DNA of 64,000 nt from Alphaproteobacteria bacterium HGW-Alphaproteobacteria-18. Its GTDB lineage: Bacteria; Pseudomonadota; Alphaproteobacteria; Caulobacterales; Hyphomonadaceae. This document shows, one piece after another, positions 51,447 to 59,743 of this stretch. Position 1 is the stretch's first letter. Each line of letters opens with the position of its first letter. The notes beneath the pieces were generated by a model. That model was not told the origin of the DNA, did no database searches, and saw only the letters and a program-made list of their open reading frames with translations. Both the position numbers and the translations under genes were made by a program. The stretch lies in assembly GCA_002841155.1 (NCBI GenBank), contig PHEH01000002.1, positions 291,148 through 355,147 on the forward strand. Reading direction: 5' to 3'.

Positions 51447-52433
51447 TCAGAGGATCGCGGGGATAACCCGGTCTGGCGGACGGTGGCCGTCAGCGAAGGT
51501 CTTGATGTTGATGATGACCTTCTCGCCCATCTCGGTGCGGCCCTCGATCGTGGCTGAGCCCATATGCGGAAGCAGCAGCACATTCGGCAGGCCGATCAGT
51601 TCCGGGTTCACCGCCGGTTCGCGCTCGAACACATCCAGGCCTGCGCCGGCGATCTTGCCGGCGCGAATGGCGCGGGCAAGGGCTGCCTCATCGATCACTT
51701 CGCCGCGCGCAGTGTTGATGATGTAGGCTTCGGGCTTCATCAGGCTCAGGCGCCGGGAATTGATCAGGTGGAAGGTCGCCGGCGTATGCGGGCAGTTGAT
51801 GGAGACGATGTCCATCCGCGCCAGCATCTGGTCGAGCGAATCCCAATAGGTCGCCTCCAGGCTTTCCTCGATACGGGAACTGACCGGCTTGCGGTTATGG
51901 TAATGGATCTGCATGCCAAAAGCCTTGGCGCGGCGGGCCACCGCCTGGCCGATGCGGCCCATGCCGATGATGCCGAGACGCTTGCCCGACAGGCGGCGCC
52001 CCATCATCCAGGTCGGCGTCCAACCGTCAAACTTGCCCGCCTCCATGATCTGCACGCCCTCATGCAGGCGGCGCGGTACAGCCAGGATCAGCGCCATCGC
52101 CACATCCGCGGTATCATCGGTCAGCACGCCGGGCGTATTGGTCACCGTAATGCCGCGCTGAACGGCGCTGGCCACGTCGATATTGTCCACCCCTGCCCCG
52201 AACTGGGCGATCAGGCGCAGCTGCTCACCGGCGCGGGCCATCAGGCGGCCATCAATCTTGTCGGTGACGGTGGGGACGAGCACATCGGCGGTCTGCATCG
52301 CCTGAGCGAGTTCCTCTACGGAAAATGGCCGGTCACTCTCGTTCAGCCGGGCATCGAACAGCTCCTTCATCCGGAGCTCTACGGGCGCCGGAAGCTTGCG
52401 GGTGACGACGACTTTCAATTTGCTGGCCGGCAT
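51447..52433 (-). CDS. D-2-hydroxyacid dehydrogenase (glyoxylate/hydroxypyruvate reductase type)
   Basis: A 328-residue NAD(P)-dependent D-isomer-specific dehydrogenase. The dinucleotide motif GMGRIGQAVARRAKAFG lies near residue 155, the active-site Arg and Glu come in INTARGEVIDEAALA and the catalytic His in LLPHMGSATIEGR. The sequence resembles GyaR/GhrB-like glyoxylate reductases of alphaproteobacteria. It stands alone, convergent with the hydrolase gene. Physiological substrate is inferred only. Confidence 0.9.
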   Translation of the reverse strand: MPASKLKVVVTRKLPAPVELRMKELFDARLNESDRPFSVEELAQAMQTADVLVPTVTDKIDGRLMARAGEQLRLIAQFGAGVDNIDVASAVQRGITVTNTPGVLTDDTADVAMALILAVPRRLHEGVQIMEAGKFDGWTPTWMMGRRLSGKRLGIIGMGRIGQAVARRAKAFGMQIHYHNRKPVSSRIEESLEATYWDSLDQMLARMDIVSINCPHTPATFHLINSRRLSLMKPEAYIINTARGEVIDEAALARAIRAGKIAGAGLDVFEREPAVNPELIGLPNVLLLPHMGSATIEGRTEMGEKVIINIKTFADGHRPPDRVIPAIL

Positions 52434-52570
52434 GGGACTCCCATCGGTGCTTTTATTATTTATCGGGGACTTAGCAGAGCCAACCCCTCACGCCAATCTC
52501 CCACAGCTTTACTGTGGATTCATCCGTACATGCCAGAATGCCTCTTCCCCTCCCGATGGAAGCTTTGCAC

Positions 52571-53149
52571 ATGAAACGGGCACCCCTCGTTCTGGCCATC
52601 CTCCTTGCCCTCTCGATGGGGGCTGGCGCCGAGCAAGTCGCCAAGCCGGTTGCCGTGCCCGTGAGCGCGCCCATTCCGGAACGCGTTTCCGCAGCCGGTG
52701 CCGAGCCGGTCATCAGCCGCTTTTCCAAGAAACCCGTACCGCGCTTCGAAACCCTGCGCTGGGCCGAGGTCAACGGCCGGACGGGCCCCAGCCTCTCCTC
52801 CCCCATTGCCTGGCAGTACAATCGCAAGGGGCTGCCGGTAATGGTCGTGAAGGAAAGCGGGGAATGGTACCGCGTCCGCGATCCGGCCGGAGACGAGGTG
52901 TGGATTCACAAGCGCATGCTCGCCGAGGGCTCAACAGCCATGGTCACCCGCACAGTGATACTGGCAAGCAGTACCGCCCGGAATGCCGAAGGGGTTGCCG
53001 AGCTCGGCAAGGGCGTTCTGGTGGAAGTAAACAGCTGTGATTCCACCCTCTGCGAGGTAGAGGCGGCCGGGTATCGCGGCTGGATGCCCCGTTCCAGCCT
53101 CTGGGGCGCAGGCTCGGGCAACTACCGCTCATCAGGCACAAATGGTTGA
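52571..53149 (+). CDS. SH3-like domain protein, secreted
   Basis: A 192-residue protein with a signal peptide (MKRAPLVLAILLALSMGAGA) and two bacterial SH3-type repeats: PRFETLRWAEVNGRTGPS ... WYRVRDPAGDEVWIHKRML and a second (ILASSTARNAEGVAELGKG ... EVEAAGYRGWMP). Such DUF1058/SH3_4 proteins are periplasmic and often bind peptidoglycan. The ATG at 52571 fits the signal peptide; the frame is open 19 codons further. It reads toward fabA, 57 bases away, and may share its transcript. Confidence 0.85.
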   Translation: MKRAPLVLAILLALSMGAGAEQVAKPVAVPVSAPIPERVSAAGAEPVISRFSKKPVPRFETLRWAEVNGRTGPSLSSPIAWQYNRKGLPVMVVKESGEWYRVRDPAGDEVWIHKRMLAEGSTAMVTRTVILASSTARNAEGVAELGKGVLVEVNSCDSTLCEVEAAGYRGWMPRSSLWGAGSGNYRSSGTNG

Positions 53150-53206
53150 CAAGGCGCAGGGCGTCGGCTCGAAGGCGTGATCCAAACTGAATGAGGATAC
53201 CCCGAC

Positions 53207-53761
53207 ATGCAGGGTCCGCACGACTTTCACACCCCCAAATCCTCCTATTCCAAGGAAGACCTGCTCGAATCGGGCAAAGGCGGCTATTTCGGCCCGGGCA
53301 ACGCCCAGCTGCCCGCCCCGCCGATGCTGATGATGGACCGTATCACCGAGATCAGCATGGATGGCGGCGCCTTCGGCAAAGGCCATGTTGTCGGCGAGCT
53401 CGACATCACGCCTGACCTCTGGTTCTTCCAGTGCCACTTCCCCGGCGACCCCGTCATGCCCGGCTGCCTCGGCCTGGACGCCATGTGGCAGATCGTCGGC
53501 TACTGGCTCGGCTGGTCGGGCAGCCCCGGCAAGGGCCGCGCGCTCGGCGTGGGCGAGGTGAAGTTCACCGGCGAGATCACGCCGGACAAGAAACTCGTGA
53601 AATATGTCATCGACATCAAGCGCGTGCGCCGCGGCAAGCTCAATCTGGGCATTGCCGATGGCCGGGTCTATGTCGACGGGGAACATGTCTATACGGCGAT
53701 CGACATGAAAGTCGGCCTCAAGAACGTGCTCGGCGGCGAGAGCGATATTCCCGCTTCTTGA
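53207..53761 (+). CDS. fabA: 3-hydroxydecanoyl-ACP dehydratase/isomerase
   Basis: Dehydrates 3-hydroxydecanoyl-ACP and isomerises the product to cis-3-decenoyl-ACP, the branch point to unsaturated fatty acids. 184 residues with the active-site His77 and Asp91 ([21 protein letters not shown]). FabB, which normally extends the cis product, usually lies between fabA and fabI in alphaproteobacteria, but here fabI follows directly. FabB must therefore be elsewhere, or another ketosynthase replaces it. Confidence 0.96.
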   Translation: MQGPHDFHTPKSSYSKEDLLESGKGGYFGPGNAQLPAPPMLMMDRITEISMDGGAFGKGHVVGELDITPDLWFFQCHFPGDPVMPGCLGLDAMWQIVGYWLGWSGSPGKGRALGVGEVKFTGEITPDKKLVKYVIDIKRVRRGKLNLGIADGRVYVDGEHVYTAIDMKVGLKNVLGGESDIPAS

Positions 53762-53830
53762 CGAGGCCCGCCGGCGCGCCTAGCCCGGTTGCCAGACAAA
53801 CACACAGCCACCTTCAGGGAGTGAGCGATC

Positions 53831-54649
53831 ATGGCCGACGAATGGAACATGCCCAAGGGCGACCTGATGAAGGGCAAGCGCGGCGTCGTCATGGGCGTTG
53901 CCAACCAGAACTCGATTGCCTGGGGCATATCGAGCCAGCTGGCTGCGCAGGGCGCCGAGATTGCCTTCACCTATCAGGGGGAAAACCTCGAGCGCCGGGT
54001 GCGCCCGCTGGTCGAGTCGATCGGCATGAACACGATGATCCCCGCCGATGTGACCGATGATGCAAGCATGGACGCTGCCTTCGCCGCCATCAAGGCAAAG
54101 TGGGGGAAGATCGATTTCCTCGTTCACTCGATTGCCTTTGCTGGCAAGGAGGAGATGCAGGGCTCGATGGTGGCGAACACCAAGCGCGAGGGTTTCCGCC
54201 GCGCGATGGACATCTCCGTATACAGCTTTATCGATTGCGCCCGCCGCGCCTCGGAAATCATGCCCGATGGTGGCTCGATCATCTGCATGACCTATCTCGG
54301 CGCCGAGCGCACCGTGCCTTCCTATAACGTCATGGGCGTTGCCAAGGCGGCGCTGGAAGCTTCCACCCGCTATGCCGCACGCGACCTTGGCCCTCAGGGC
54401 ATCCGCGTCAACGCGATCTCTGCCGGCGCCATGCGCACGCTGTCGCTCGCGGGCATCCGCGGCGGCAAGAGCCTGATGGGCACGGGCCGCAACTGGTCGC
54501 TTCTGAAAGAAGACACCAGCATGGAAGGCGTCGCGGGCTGCGCGCTCTACCTCCTCTCCCCCCTCGGCCGCTCCATCGCGGGCGAAGTGATCCACGTTGA
54601 CGCCGGCTTCCACGTCGTCGGCGTGCCTGATGCAGGCGAGGAAGAGTAG
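53831..54649 (+). CDS. fabI: NADH-dependent enoyl-ACP reductase FabI
   Basis: Last reduction step of fatty acid elongation, 272 residues; target of triclosan in homologues. The active-site Tyr155, Tyr165 and Lys172 are placed in TYLGAERTVPSYNVMGVAK, and GVANQNSIAWGI is the atypical cofactor loop of this family. It begins 69 bases after fabA in the same direction and probably shares its promoter. Confidence 0.95.
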   Translation: MADEWNMPKGDLMKGKRGVVMGVANQNSIAWGISSQLAAQGAEIAFTYQGENLERRVRPLVESIGMNTMIPADVTDDASMDAAFAAIKAKWGKIDFLVHSIAFAGKEEMQGSMVANTKREGFRRAMDISVYSFIDCARRASEIMPDGGSIICMTYLGAERTVPSYNVMGVAKAALEASTRYAARDLGPQGIRVNAISAGAMRTLSLAGIRGGKSLMGTGRNWSLLKEDTSMEGVAGCALYLLSPLGRSIAGEVIHVDAGFHVVGVPDAGEEE

Positions 54650-54664
54650 ACTTTCCACAAAGTC

Positions 54665-54693
54665 TTGACTTCAGGGCGGGGCGTTCCAAAATG
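54665..54693 (+). promoter_or_regulatory. Possible promoter upstream of the hairpin-rich leader
   Basis: TTGACT (54665-54670) and AAAATG (54688-54693) are 17 bases apart. The -35 part is good and the -10 part poor. It would place transcription starts near 54700, ahead of the hairpin cluster and the YjhX-family gene. Confidence 0.25.
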
Positions 54694-54870
54694 GACGCCT
54701 CACCCATCGAGGTTTTTATGGTCCGTATCCTGTCTGAGTCCCGCTAGAGGGCCTGCCGTTCCCGCACTGACATAAGTGCAAGGCAGGCCGGCGAAAGCGT
54801 AGAGCCCGGCGCCGCAAGGCGCTGGAGACGTTTTCATGCGCCCCCGATCGGATCAAGATCCTGTCCGGGG
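54680..54870 (+). ncRNA. Hairpin-rich leader or small RNA before the YjhX-family gene
   Basis: Four stems in 190 bases. GGCG(T)TCCA/TGGACGCC at 54680-54699. GGCCTGCC/GGCAGGCC at 54750-54789 with an inner GCACT/AGTGC. CCGGCGCC/GGCGCTGG with a GCAA tetraloop at 54806-54825. CCCCG/CGGGG with inner GGAT/ATCC at 54842-54870. The gene that follows begins at 54894. I cannot match the whole to a riboswitch class I know. It may be a regulatory leader, an independent RNA or simply a fabI transcript end with several hairpins. Confidence 0.45.
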
Positions 54871-54893
54871 CGTGGGACCAGAGACTGACACAC

Positions 54894-55151
54894 ATGGACA
54901 TTTCCCGCGCTGAACAGCGCATCCTCCACCTGCTCGCCCAGGGCGGGCGGATCGACCTTATCCGTGACGATCAGAGAAAAGTTTCAGACGCCCAATGCAT
55001 CACCCGCGATGGGTGGCGCTATGGCGGGCTGGACCTTCCTCTCTTCCGCAAGCTGAAACGGCGCGGCGCCATCGCCTCAACCGGCGGCGCGCCTTACCGG
55101 ATCACACGGCGCGGCCTGCAACTCGTCCGTTCACAACCGGACAATTGCTAG
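54894..55151 (+). CDS. YjhX-family (UPF0386) protein
   Basis: An 85-residue protein that follows the E. coli YjhX pattern closely: SRAEQRILHLLAQGGRI, then LPLFRKLKRRGAI and PYRITRRGL. E. coli YjhX is described as a toxin paired with the acetyltransferase YjhQ; no such partner is next to it here, so toxin function should not be assumed. The winged-helix-like pattern would also fit a nucleic-acid-binding protein. It lies downstream of the hairpin cluster and 55 bases before a GFA gene. Confidence 0.82.
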   Translation: MDISRAEQRILHLLAQGGRIDLIRDDQRKVSDAQCITRDGWRYGGLDLPLFRKLKRRGAIASTGGAPYRITRRGLQLVRSQPDNC

Positions 55152-55206
55152 CCTCTACCGGCTCCTTCGGCTAACCTCTCAGAGGAACAGCCGAAGGGGC
55201 CTCCTC

Positions 55207-55656
55207 ATGACCGTACGGACAGCCACCTGCCGATGTAGCCAGCTGACCGCGACCTGCCGGGGAGAGCCCGTACGCGTCTCGGTCTGCCATTGCCTCGACT
55301 GCCAGAAACGCTCCGGCAGCGCCTTTGCCGCGCAGGCGCGCTGGGCAGATGAACACGTCACCCTCACCGGCACCGCCAGGGAATGGACGCGCATCGCCGA
55401 CAGCGGCAACCGCGTCACCTATCGCTTCTGCCCCGATTGCGGCTCTACCGTGGCCTACACAATCGAGAACTGGCCGGGAGTTACCGCTATTCCCTATGGC
55501 GCCTTCGCCGGAACGGATATGCCCGCGCCCAAATTCTCCGTCTATGACGACCGCCGCCATGGCTGGGTGGAGATCTTCGGCGAAGATGTGACCCGCACGA
55601 CATCCACAGGCGCGCAGAAGCAGCCAAGCCTGGACCTGCGCGTGGGGCCGGACTGA
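55207..55656 (+). CDS. GFA-family zinc protein (Mss4-like fold), copy 2
   Basis: A 149-residue protein with the same zinc layout as the gene at 41951: CRCSQLTATC, VCHCLDCQKRSGSAF and CPDCGSTVAYT. Apart from the zinc motifs the two share little, so they are old paralogues rather than a recent duplication. Function is unproven; some GFA proteins act on glutathione adducts. Same direction as the YjhX-family gene and the lipoprotein gene after it. Confidence 0.86.
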   Translation: MTVRTATCRCSQLTATCRGEPVRVSVCHCLDCQKRSGSAFAAQARWADEHVTLTGTAREWTRIADSGNRVTYRFCPDCGSTVAYTIENWPGVTAIPYGAFAGTDMPAPKFSVYDDRRHGWVEIFGEDVTRTTSTGAQKQPSLDLRVGPD

Positions 55657-55681
55657 TCCCTATTGCCAGACCGGAGAAAAT

Positions 55682-55715
55682 CCCGGACCCTCAAACTGAG
55701 GGCTTCCGGGGGGAT
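55682..55715 (+). promoter_or_regulatory. Hairpin overlapping the ribosome site of the TTG-start lipoprotein gene
   Basis: CCCGGA (55682-55687) pairs with TCCGGG (55705-55710) and CCCTC (55688-55692) with GAGGG (55698-55702), forming an 11-bp stem with a small bulge. The ribosome site GGGGGGAT (55708-55715) partly lies in the 3' arm, so the fold could lower translation. It could equally be the end of the GFA transcript, although no T-run follows. Confidence 0.35.
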
Positions 55716-55720
55716 CTGAT

Positions 55721-56482
55721 TTGTCGACTGTATTGAAGCAAGTCACCATTTGTCTGCTCGCCGGGGCGCTTGTCCTTCCCGGCTGCACGAGCCTGCCTGC
55801 CAGGGAAAAAGGCCCGTTCGCAGCCGATGGTACGCTCTGCCCCGGCGCGGAGCGTTTTGATGTGGCCGCTATCCGCGAAGAAAATGCCGAGAAAGCCGGC
55901 GAGCGGGCGGCGCGCATTTCAGAGCTCGCCGCCATCACGCCGCTGCCCCCGGGCGCGGAAGCCGCAGAAACCCGCATCCGTGTGCGCGTGCCTGACACCG
56001 CGATGTGGCCCTGGGACACACGGCTGACGCTCTGGAAAGATACCGGCGGCACCTGGCAGATCGCCACCAAGATCGTCCGCTATGGCGTGCCGCCCCCGCC
56101 ACCCCCGCCGCCGCCGCCAATCGGCGAAGACGGGCTACCCCTGCCCGGTTGGGTGCCCGAGCCGCCGCCCCCGCCCGAGCCACCCTACAAGACCTCAGCC
56201 CTCTCGGTAGAAAACGCGGCAGAGCTCGACCAACGGCTGAGCGACCCCTGCTTCCGGTCAGGGCCGGACAATTTCAGCTATATGCTGCCGCTCCGGAAGA
56301 AGACCGAGCAGGGTCAGAAGGAATGGATCTGCCCGCCCGATTCGGCCTTCTATTCGGCCGAAGTGTCGATTGCCGGCGAGCCTGTCCGTTACCTCTCCCA
56401 TAGCTGCTATATGGATTTTGCGACCTCAACTTTCCTGCGCTTTGCCGCCTATCTGACACCCGAGACGCAGGAGATCGAATGA
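55721..56482 (+). CDS. Lipoprotein with polyproline segments, unknown function
   Basis: A 253-residue lipoprotein (lipobox VLPGC, Cys about 22). The start is a TTG at 55721 with GGGGGGAT six bases before it; no ATG lies near the signal peptide. A run of about nine prolines and a second proline cluster (PEPPPPPEPPYKTS) sit in the middle; the C-terminal part holds several Cys (LSDPCFRSG, WICPPDSAF, SHSCYMDF). I do not recognise a family. Overlaps the next gene by four bases. Confidence 0.75.
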   Translation: MSTVLKQVTICLLAGALVLPGCTSLPAREKGPFAADGTLCPGAERFDVAAIREENAEKAGERAARISELAAITPLPPGAEAAETRIRVRVPDTAMWPWDTRLTLWKDTGGTWQIATKIVRYGVPPPPPPPPPPIGEDGLPLPGWVPEPPPPPEPPYKTSALSVENAAELDQRLSDPCFRSGPDNFSYMLPLRKKTEQGQKEWICPPDSAFYSAEVSIAGEPVRYLSHSCYMDFATSTFLRFAAYLTPETQEIE

Positions 56483-57078
56483 ACGCGCGCATTTTCCTCT
56501 GGGTCGCCCATCCCCGCGAAACCTCGCTCAGTCACGCCATGGCGGACGCTTATGAACGCGGCGCGAGCGGCCACGGCGCCGAAATCCGCCGGATGCATCT
56601 CAGCGATATGAGTTTCGACCCAGACCTCACCGAGGGCTACACGTCCCGCAAGACACTGGAGCCCTGCCTCGAAACGTGGCGGGAAAACATTCTGTGGGCA
56701 AACCATCTCTGCTGGGCCTATCCCCAATGGTGGGGCGGTATGCCTGCCAAGATGAAAGGCGTGATCGACCGCGCCTATCTTCCCGGCTTTGCCATGCGCT
56801 ATCATGAGACTGACCCCTGGTGGGACAAACTGCTCACCGGGCGCTCGGCCGACGTGCTGATGACGGCAGACGGCCCCGCCTGGTTTGACCAGCTCGCCTA
56901 TGGCCGCCCGGCCAAGCTACAGGTGGAAAACCTCGTCCTGAAGTTCGCCGGCATCAAACCCGTCCGCACCCTGCAAGTCGGCACGGTGAAAACGGCAAAG
57001 CCTGAGAAGATCCAGAACTGGCTGAAACAGGCAGAGGCACGCGGGGCCGCAGCGGCCAAAAAGCGCGCTAGGGCGTAA
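56479..57078 (+). CDS. NAD(P)H-dependent flavin oxidoreductase (flavodoxin-like fold)
   Basis: A 199-residue enzyme of the NQO/MdaB/KefF type. IFLWVAHPRETSLSHAMAD is the FMN/FAD phosphate-binding start, and YPQWWGGMPAKMKGVIDRAY the family hallmark around the flavin ring. It should reduce quinones or related electrophiles with NAD(P)H, but the substrate is unknown. Its start overlaps the lipoprotein gene, and its end overlaps the convergent CAP gene by 11 bases. Confidence 0.9.
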   Translation: MNARIFLWVAHPRETSLSHAMADAYERGASGHGAEIRRMHLSDMSFDPDLTEGYTSRKTLEPCLETWRENILWANHLCWAYPQWWGGMPAKMKGVIDRAYLPGFAMRYHETDPWWDKLLTGRSADVLMTADGPAWFDQLAYGRPAKLQVENLVLKFAGIKPVRTLQVGTVKTAKPEKIQNWLKQAEARGAAAAKKRARA

Positions 57079-57895
57079 TCGTCACCGCCGGCCCAGGAAA
57101 CCGCATCCAATAGTATGACAGCGGATCATCTCCGGGCTGGGTCGCATACGCTGCCAGCCTTGCGTCACGTCCCTGCCCGGCACCCCCTGCGCCTGGGAAC
57201 GGCTCACCGGACAGGCCAACAATATCATATCGCACAAAGCGCCAGCCTTCGAGGCCAGTGGGACGCCCCTGCATCACCTGCGCCGCGCTGACCCGCAGCG
57301 GCGCTGCGCGCGGCAGCGTGCCCGAGACGCGCATGAACAGCTGTGTCACCCAGACGCCCCCTTCGGTGCGCACCACGCCAAAGGCCACATGCGTTGCCTT
57401 GGGATGCAGGATATTCGCGCGATGGCCAGGGCTGTCCATCAGATTTCGGTGGAGGCGCTTGACCGCAAAATTCGCGCCAATCCGCCCGCCAGCCCGCGAA
57501 ACGGTGGCGACATTCTCCGCCGAGAAATCCGCCAGCGCCGTACGGTCGAGCGCGGCGATCCGGTCGCCAGGCCCGCGCCCATCGGGGCCGACATGGCCGA
57601 AGAAACCATTCACCGCCATGTCGAGGCTGTGCAGGCGCGCCGCGTCTGTCAGTTCCCGGCGCATCTGCAAGGGCGCAAGCCCCGCCTCGGCGCGCTCCTT
57701 GTTGACGAGGTCCAGAAACCGCGCCTCCAGCGCCGCCTCAAAGGCAAACCCGCCAGGTGGGCGCGCAAGGCAAGGCTGCGCGTTCTCCACATAGGAAGCC
57801 ACCGCGAGAGGCCGGCCTTCAATCCGCAGATCACAGGCAAGCGCCGGAAGTGGCAGCAGCAACATCAAAACCAGGCTGGCGATCACGCGGCTCAT
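57068..57895 (-). CDS. CAP/SCP-domain secreted protein
   Basis: A 275-residue protein with signal peptide (MSRVIASLVLMLLLPLPALA) and a CAP domain at about 55-180: LVNKERAEAGLAPLQ, LHSLDMAVNGFFGHVGPDG, and HRANILHPKATHVAFGVV. The two His and two acidic residues of the CAP cavity can be placed. Bacterial members are secreted and of unknown action. The C-terminal 90 residues have no family match. Confidence 0.87.
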   Translation of the reverse strand: MSRVIASLVLMLLLPLPALACDLRIEGRPLAVASYVENAQPCLARPPGGFAFEAALEARFLDLVNKERAEAGLAPLQMRRELTDAARLHSLDMAVNGFFGHVGPDGRGPGDRIAALDRTALADFSAENVATVSRAGGRIGANFAVKRLHRNLMDSPGHRANILHPKATHVAFGVVRTEGGVWVTQLFMRVSGTLPRAAPLRVSAAQVMQGRPTGLEGWRFVRYDIVGLSGEPFPGAGGAGQGRDARLAAYATQPGDDPLSYYWMRFPGPAVTITP

Positions 57896-57961
57896 GAACC
57901 CTTCCTAGCACGGAAGGCTGCCCGCTTCACCCTGCCAGTTCACACGGGCAATCAGAGCCGT

Positions 57962-58648
57962 TCAGATCACCCCAGCCGTATGCAGACGCGAGAGCACCGG
58001 CGCCAGCATACGCTCAATCGCCTCTGCTGAAGGCTTTACATGCCCATAGGCGGGCACGCCTTCATCGGCGATCACCAGGTCTGCCTCAAACATTGCCGGA
58101 TAGGTGAAGCGGTAATGCGCCGCTCGCACGGTGGACATGTATTGCTGTAGCACCGAGTCGACCGTACGCCCGCGTTCGATCACATCCCGGCGGATACGGC
58201 GCGCAAGGCGTAAATCATCAGGCGTGTCGACATAGACCGACAGGTCGATGAGATTGCGGATCTTTGGCATCGACAGGGCGTGGATGCCCTCCAGGATCAG
58301 CACCGGTGCAGACTCGATCCGCCGCGTCTTCGTCGAGCGGTCATGCCGGTCATAATCATAGATCGGCTGGTCCACCCCCTCCCCCGCCTTCAGGGCCTTC
58401 AGGTCTGATACCAGGTGATCGACCTCCTTGGATTTGGGATCGTCATAGTTGATGCCCGCCACAAGCGCGTGACGCTCCGCCTCGGACTCCGGCTCCCCGT
58501 AAAAGCGCATCGGATGATAATAGGCATCCTCGCCAAACATCACCGCCTTGCCCGGCCCCAGATGTTCCAGCAGTGCCTCGGCCAGCGTCGACTTGCCCGA
58601 GCCCGAGCCGCCCGACATGGCGATAAGGAATGATTTCTTCTTGGTCAT
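57962..58648 (-). CDS. udk: Uridine kinase
   Basis: Phosphorylates uridine and cytidine for pyrimidine salvage, 228 residues. The P-loop GGSGSGKSTLAEAL is complete, DAYYHPM carries the catalytic Asp, YDYDRHDRSTKT binds the nucleoside, and LILEGIHAL is the Walker B-like strand. Divergence from E. coli Udk is moderate; phosphoribulokinase is excluded by the nucleoside motif. Stands alone between the CAP and AraC genes, reading in the same direction. Confidence 0.9.
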   Translation of the reverse strand: MTKKKSFLIAMSGGSGSGKSTLAEALLEHLGPGKAVMFGEDAYYHPMRFYGEPESEAERHALVAGINYDDPKSKEVDHLVSDLKALKAGEGVDQPIYDYDRHDRSTKTRRIESAPVLILEGIHALSMPKIRNLIDLSVYVDTPDDLRLARRIRRDVIERGRTVDSVLQQYMSTVRAAHYRFTYPAMFEADLVIADEGVPAYGHVKPSAEAIERMLAPVLSRLHTAGVI

Positions 58649-58710
58649 GGCCGCGGGTGTAGCGACAAATCCCTCGCGCCATCAATGGGAAAAGCAACCC
58701 GCAGGCAAAC

Positions 58711-59604
58711 TCAGGCCGTAAGCGACGCTTCCCTGCGTGCCCGCGCGGCATCCCGGCCGGGAGGCAGCCCATAAAGGCGGCCATACTCGCGGGTAAATTG
58801 CGGCACGCTTTCATAGCCAACCGCAAAGGCAGCGCTCGCCGCCGTTCTCCCCTCAGTCAACATCAGGCGCCGGGCCTCAATCAGGCGGAGCTGTTTCTGG
58901 AACTGCAGCGGTGACAGAGAGGTCACCGCGCGAAAATGCTCATGGAAAGACGAGAGGCTCATGCCTGCCTCAGCCGCAAGGCGCTCAACCGGCAAGGACT
59001 GCGCAAAGTCAGCCCGTAGCAGGGCAACAGCTCGCGCGACGCGCTGCACATATCCATCCGGCCAGCCCAGCCGGCGGATCGCAGCGCCGTGGCGGCCCTC
59101 GAGCAACCAATAGTGCAGCTCCCGAACCAGTTGTGCCTGAAGGATCGGCAATGATGCCGGACGATCAAGCAAGCGTACGAGACGCAACGCCGCCTCAGCA
59201 ACTTCACCATCCGTGGGGGCAACGATCACAGGAGCCTGGGGCCCTCCCGGTACAGCGTTCATCTCAACTGTCAGCTCCGCCAGGATAGCCGGGTCCAGTT
59301 CCAGCACCAGCGAACAGTAAGGCTCCGCCTCAGAGGCCTTCGTTATCTGGCTGGCCGTCGGCACATCTGCGGTGATGAGGAGCGACTCCCCGGCGCCGAA
59401 GTCAAAAGAATGGCCGCCCATCGCCACATGCTTGCTGCCTTGCAGGACGAGGCAGACGATCGGCCGGGAGATCGCGTGATCGAGATCGCTGGCGGTGGTG
59501 GCACGAATGAAACTGAGCCCTGGAATGGGCGTACGCGCGGCCCCGCCAACCCCGGCATGGGCCGCGGCATAGCTGATCACGATTTCCCGAAGCGTTTTAT
59601 GCAT
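58711..59604 (-). CDS. AraC-family transcriptional regulator
   Basis: A 297-residue regulator with the AraC_N (cupin-like) sensor domain at about 20-170 (PIVCLVLQGSKHVAMGG; DFGAGESLLITADVPTASQI) and a double helix-turn-helix at 190-290 (SLPVERLAAEAGMSLSSFHEHFRAV; SAAFAVGYESVPQFTREYGRLYG). This subfamily often controls a divergent short-chain dehydrogenase or reductase. The SDR gene lies 139 bases away in the opposite direction and is the natural target. Inducer unknown. Confidence 0.93.
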   Translation of the reverse strand: MHKTLREIVISYAAAHAGVGGAARTPIPGLSFIRATTASDLDHAISRPIVCLVLQGSKHVAMGGHSFDFGAGESLLITADVPTASQITKASEAEPYCSLVLELDPAILAELTVEMNAVPGGPQAPVIVAPTDGEVAEAALRLVRLLDRPASLPILQAQLVRELHYWLLEGRHGAAIRRLGWPDGYVQRVARAVALLRADFAQSLPVERLAAEAGMSLSSFHEHFRAVTSLSPLQFQKQLRLIEARRLMLTEGRTAASAAFAVGYESVPQFTREYGRLYGLPPGRDAARARREASLTA

Positions 59605-59743
59605 GCGCGATCTCTAACACGCGCTGGAAGGCAAGCCTACCGGGCCCGGAGAATCAGGCAAGTCTGCGCGAGTATCTGGCAACGCCTTTCCCGGCCCACC
59701 GGACTAGATCAGGTCTCATCACAAACCCACAGGAGACCAGCCC

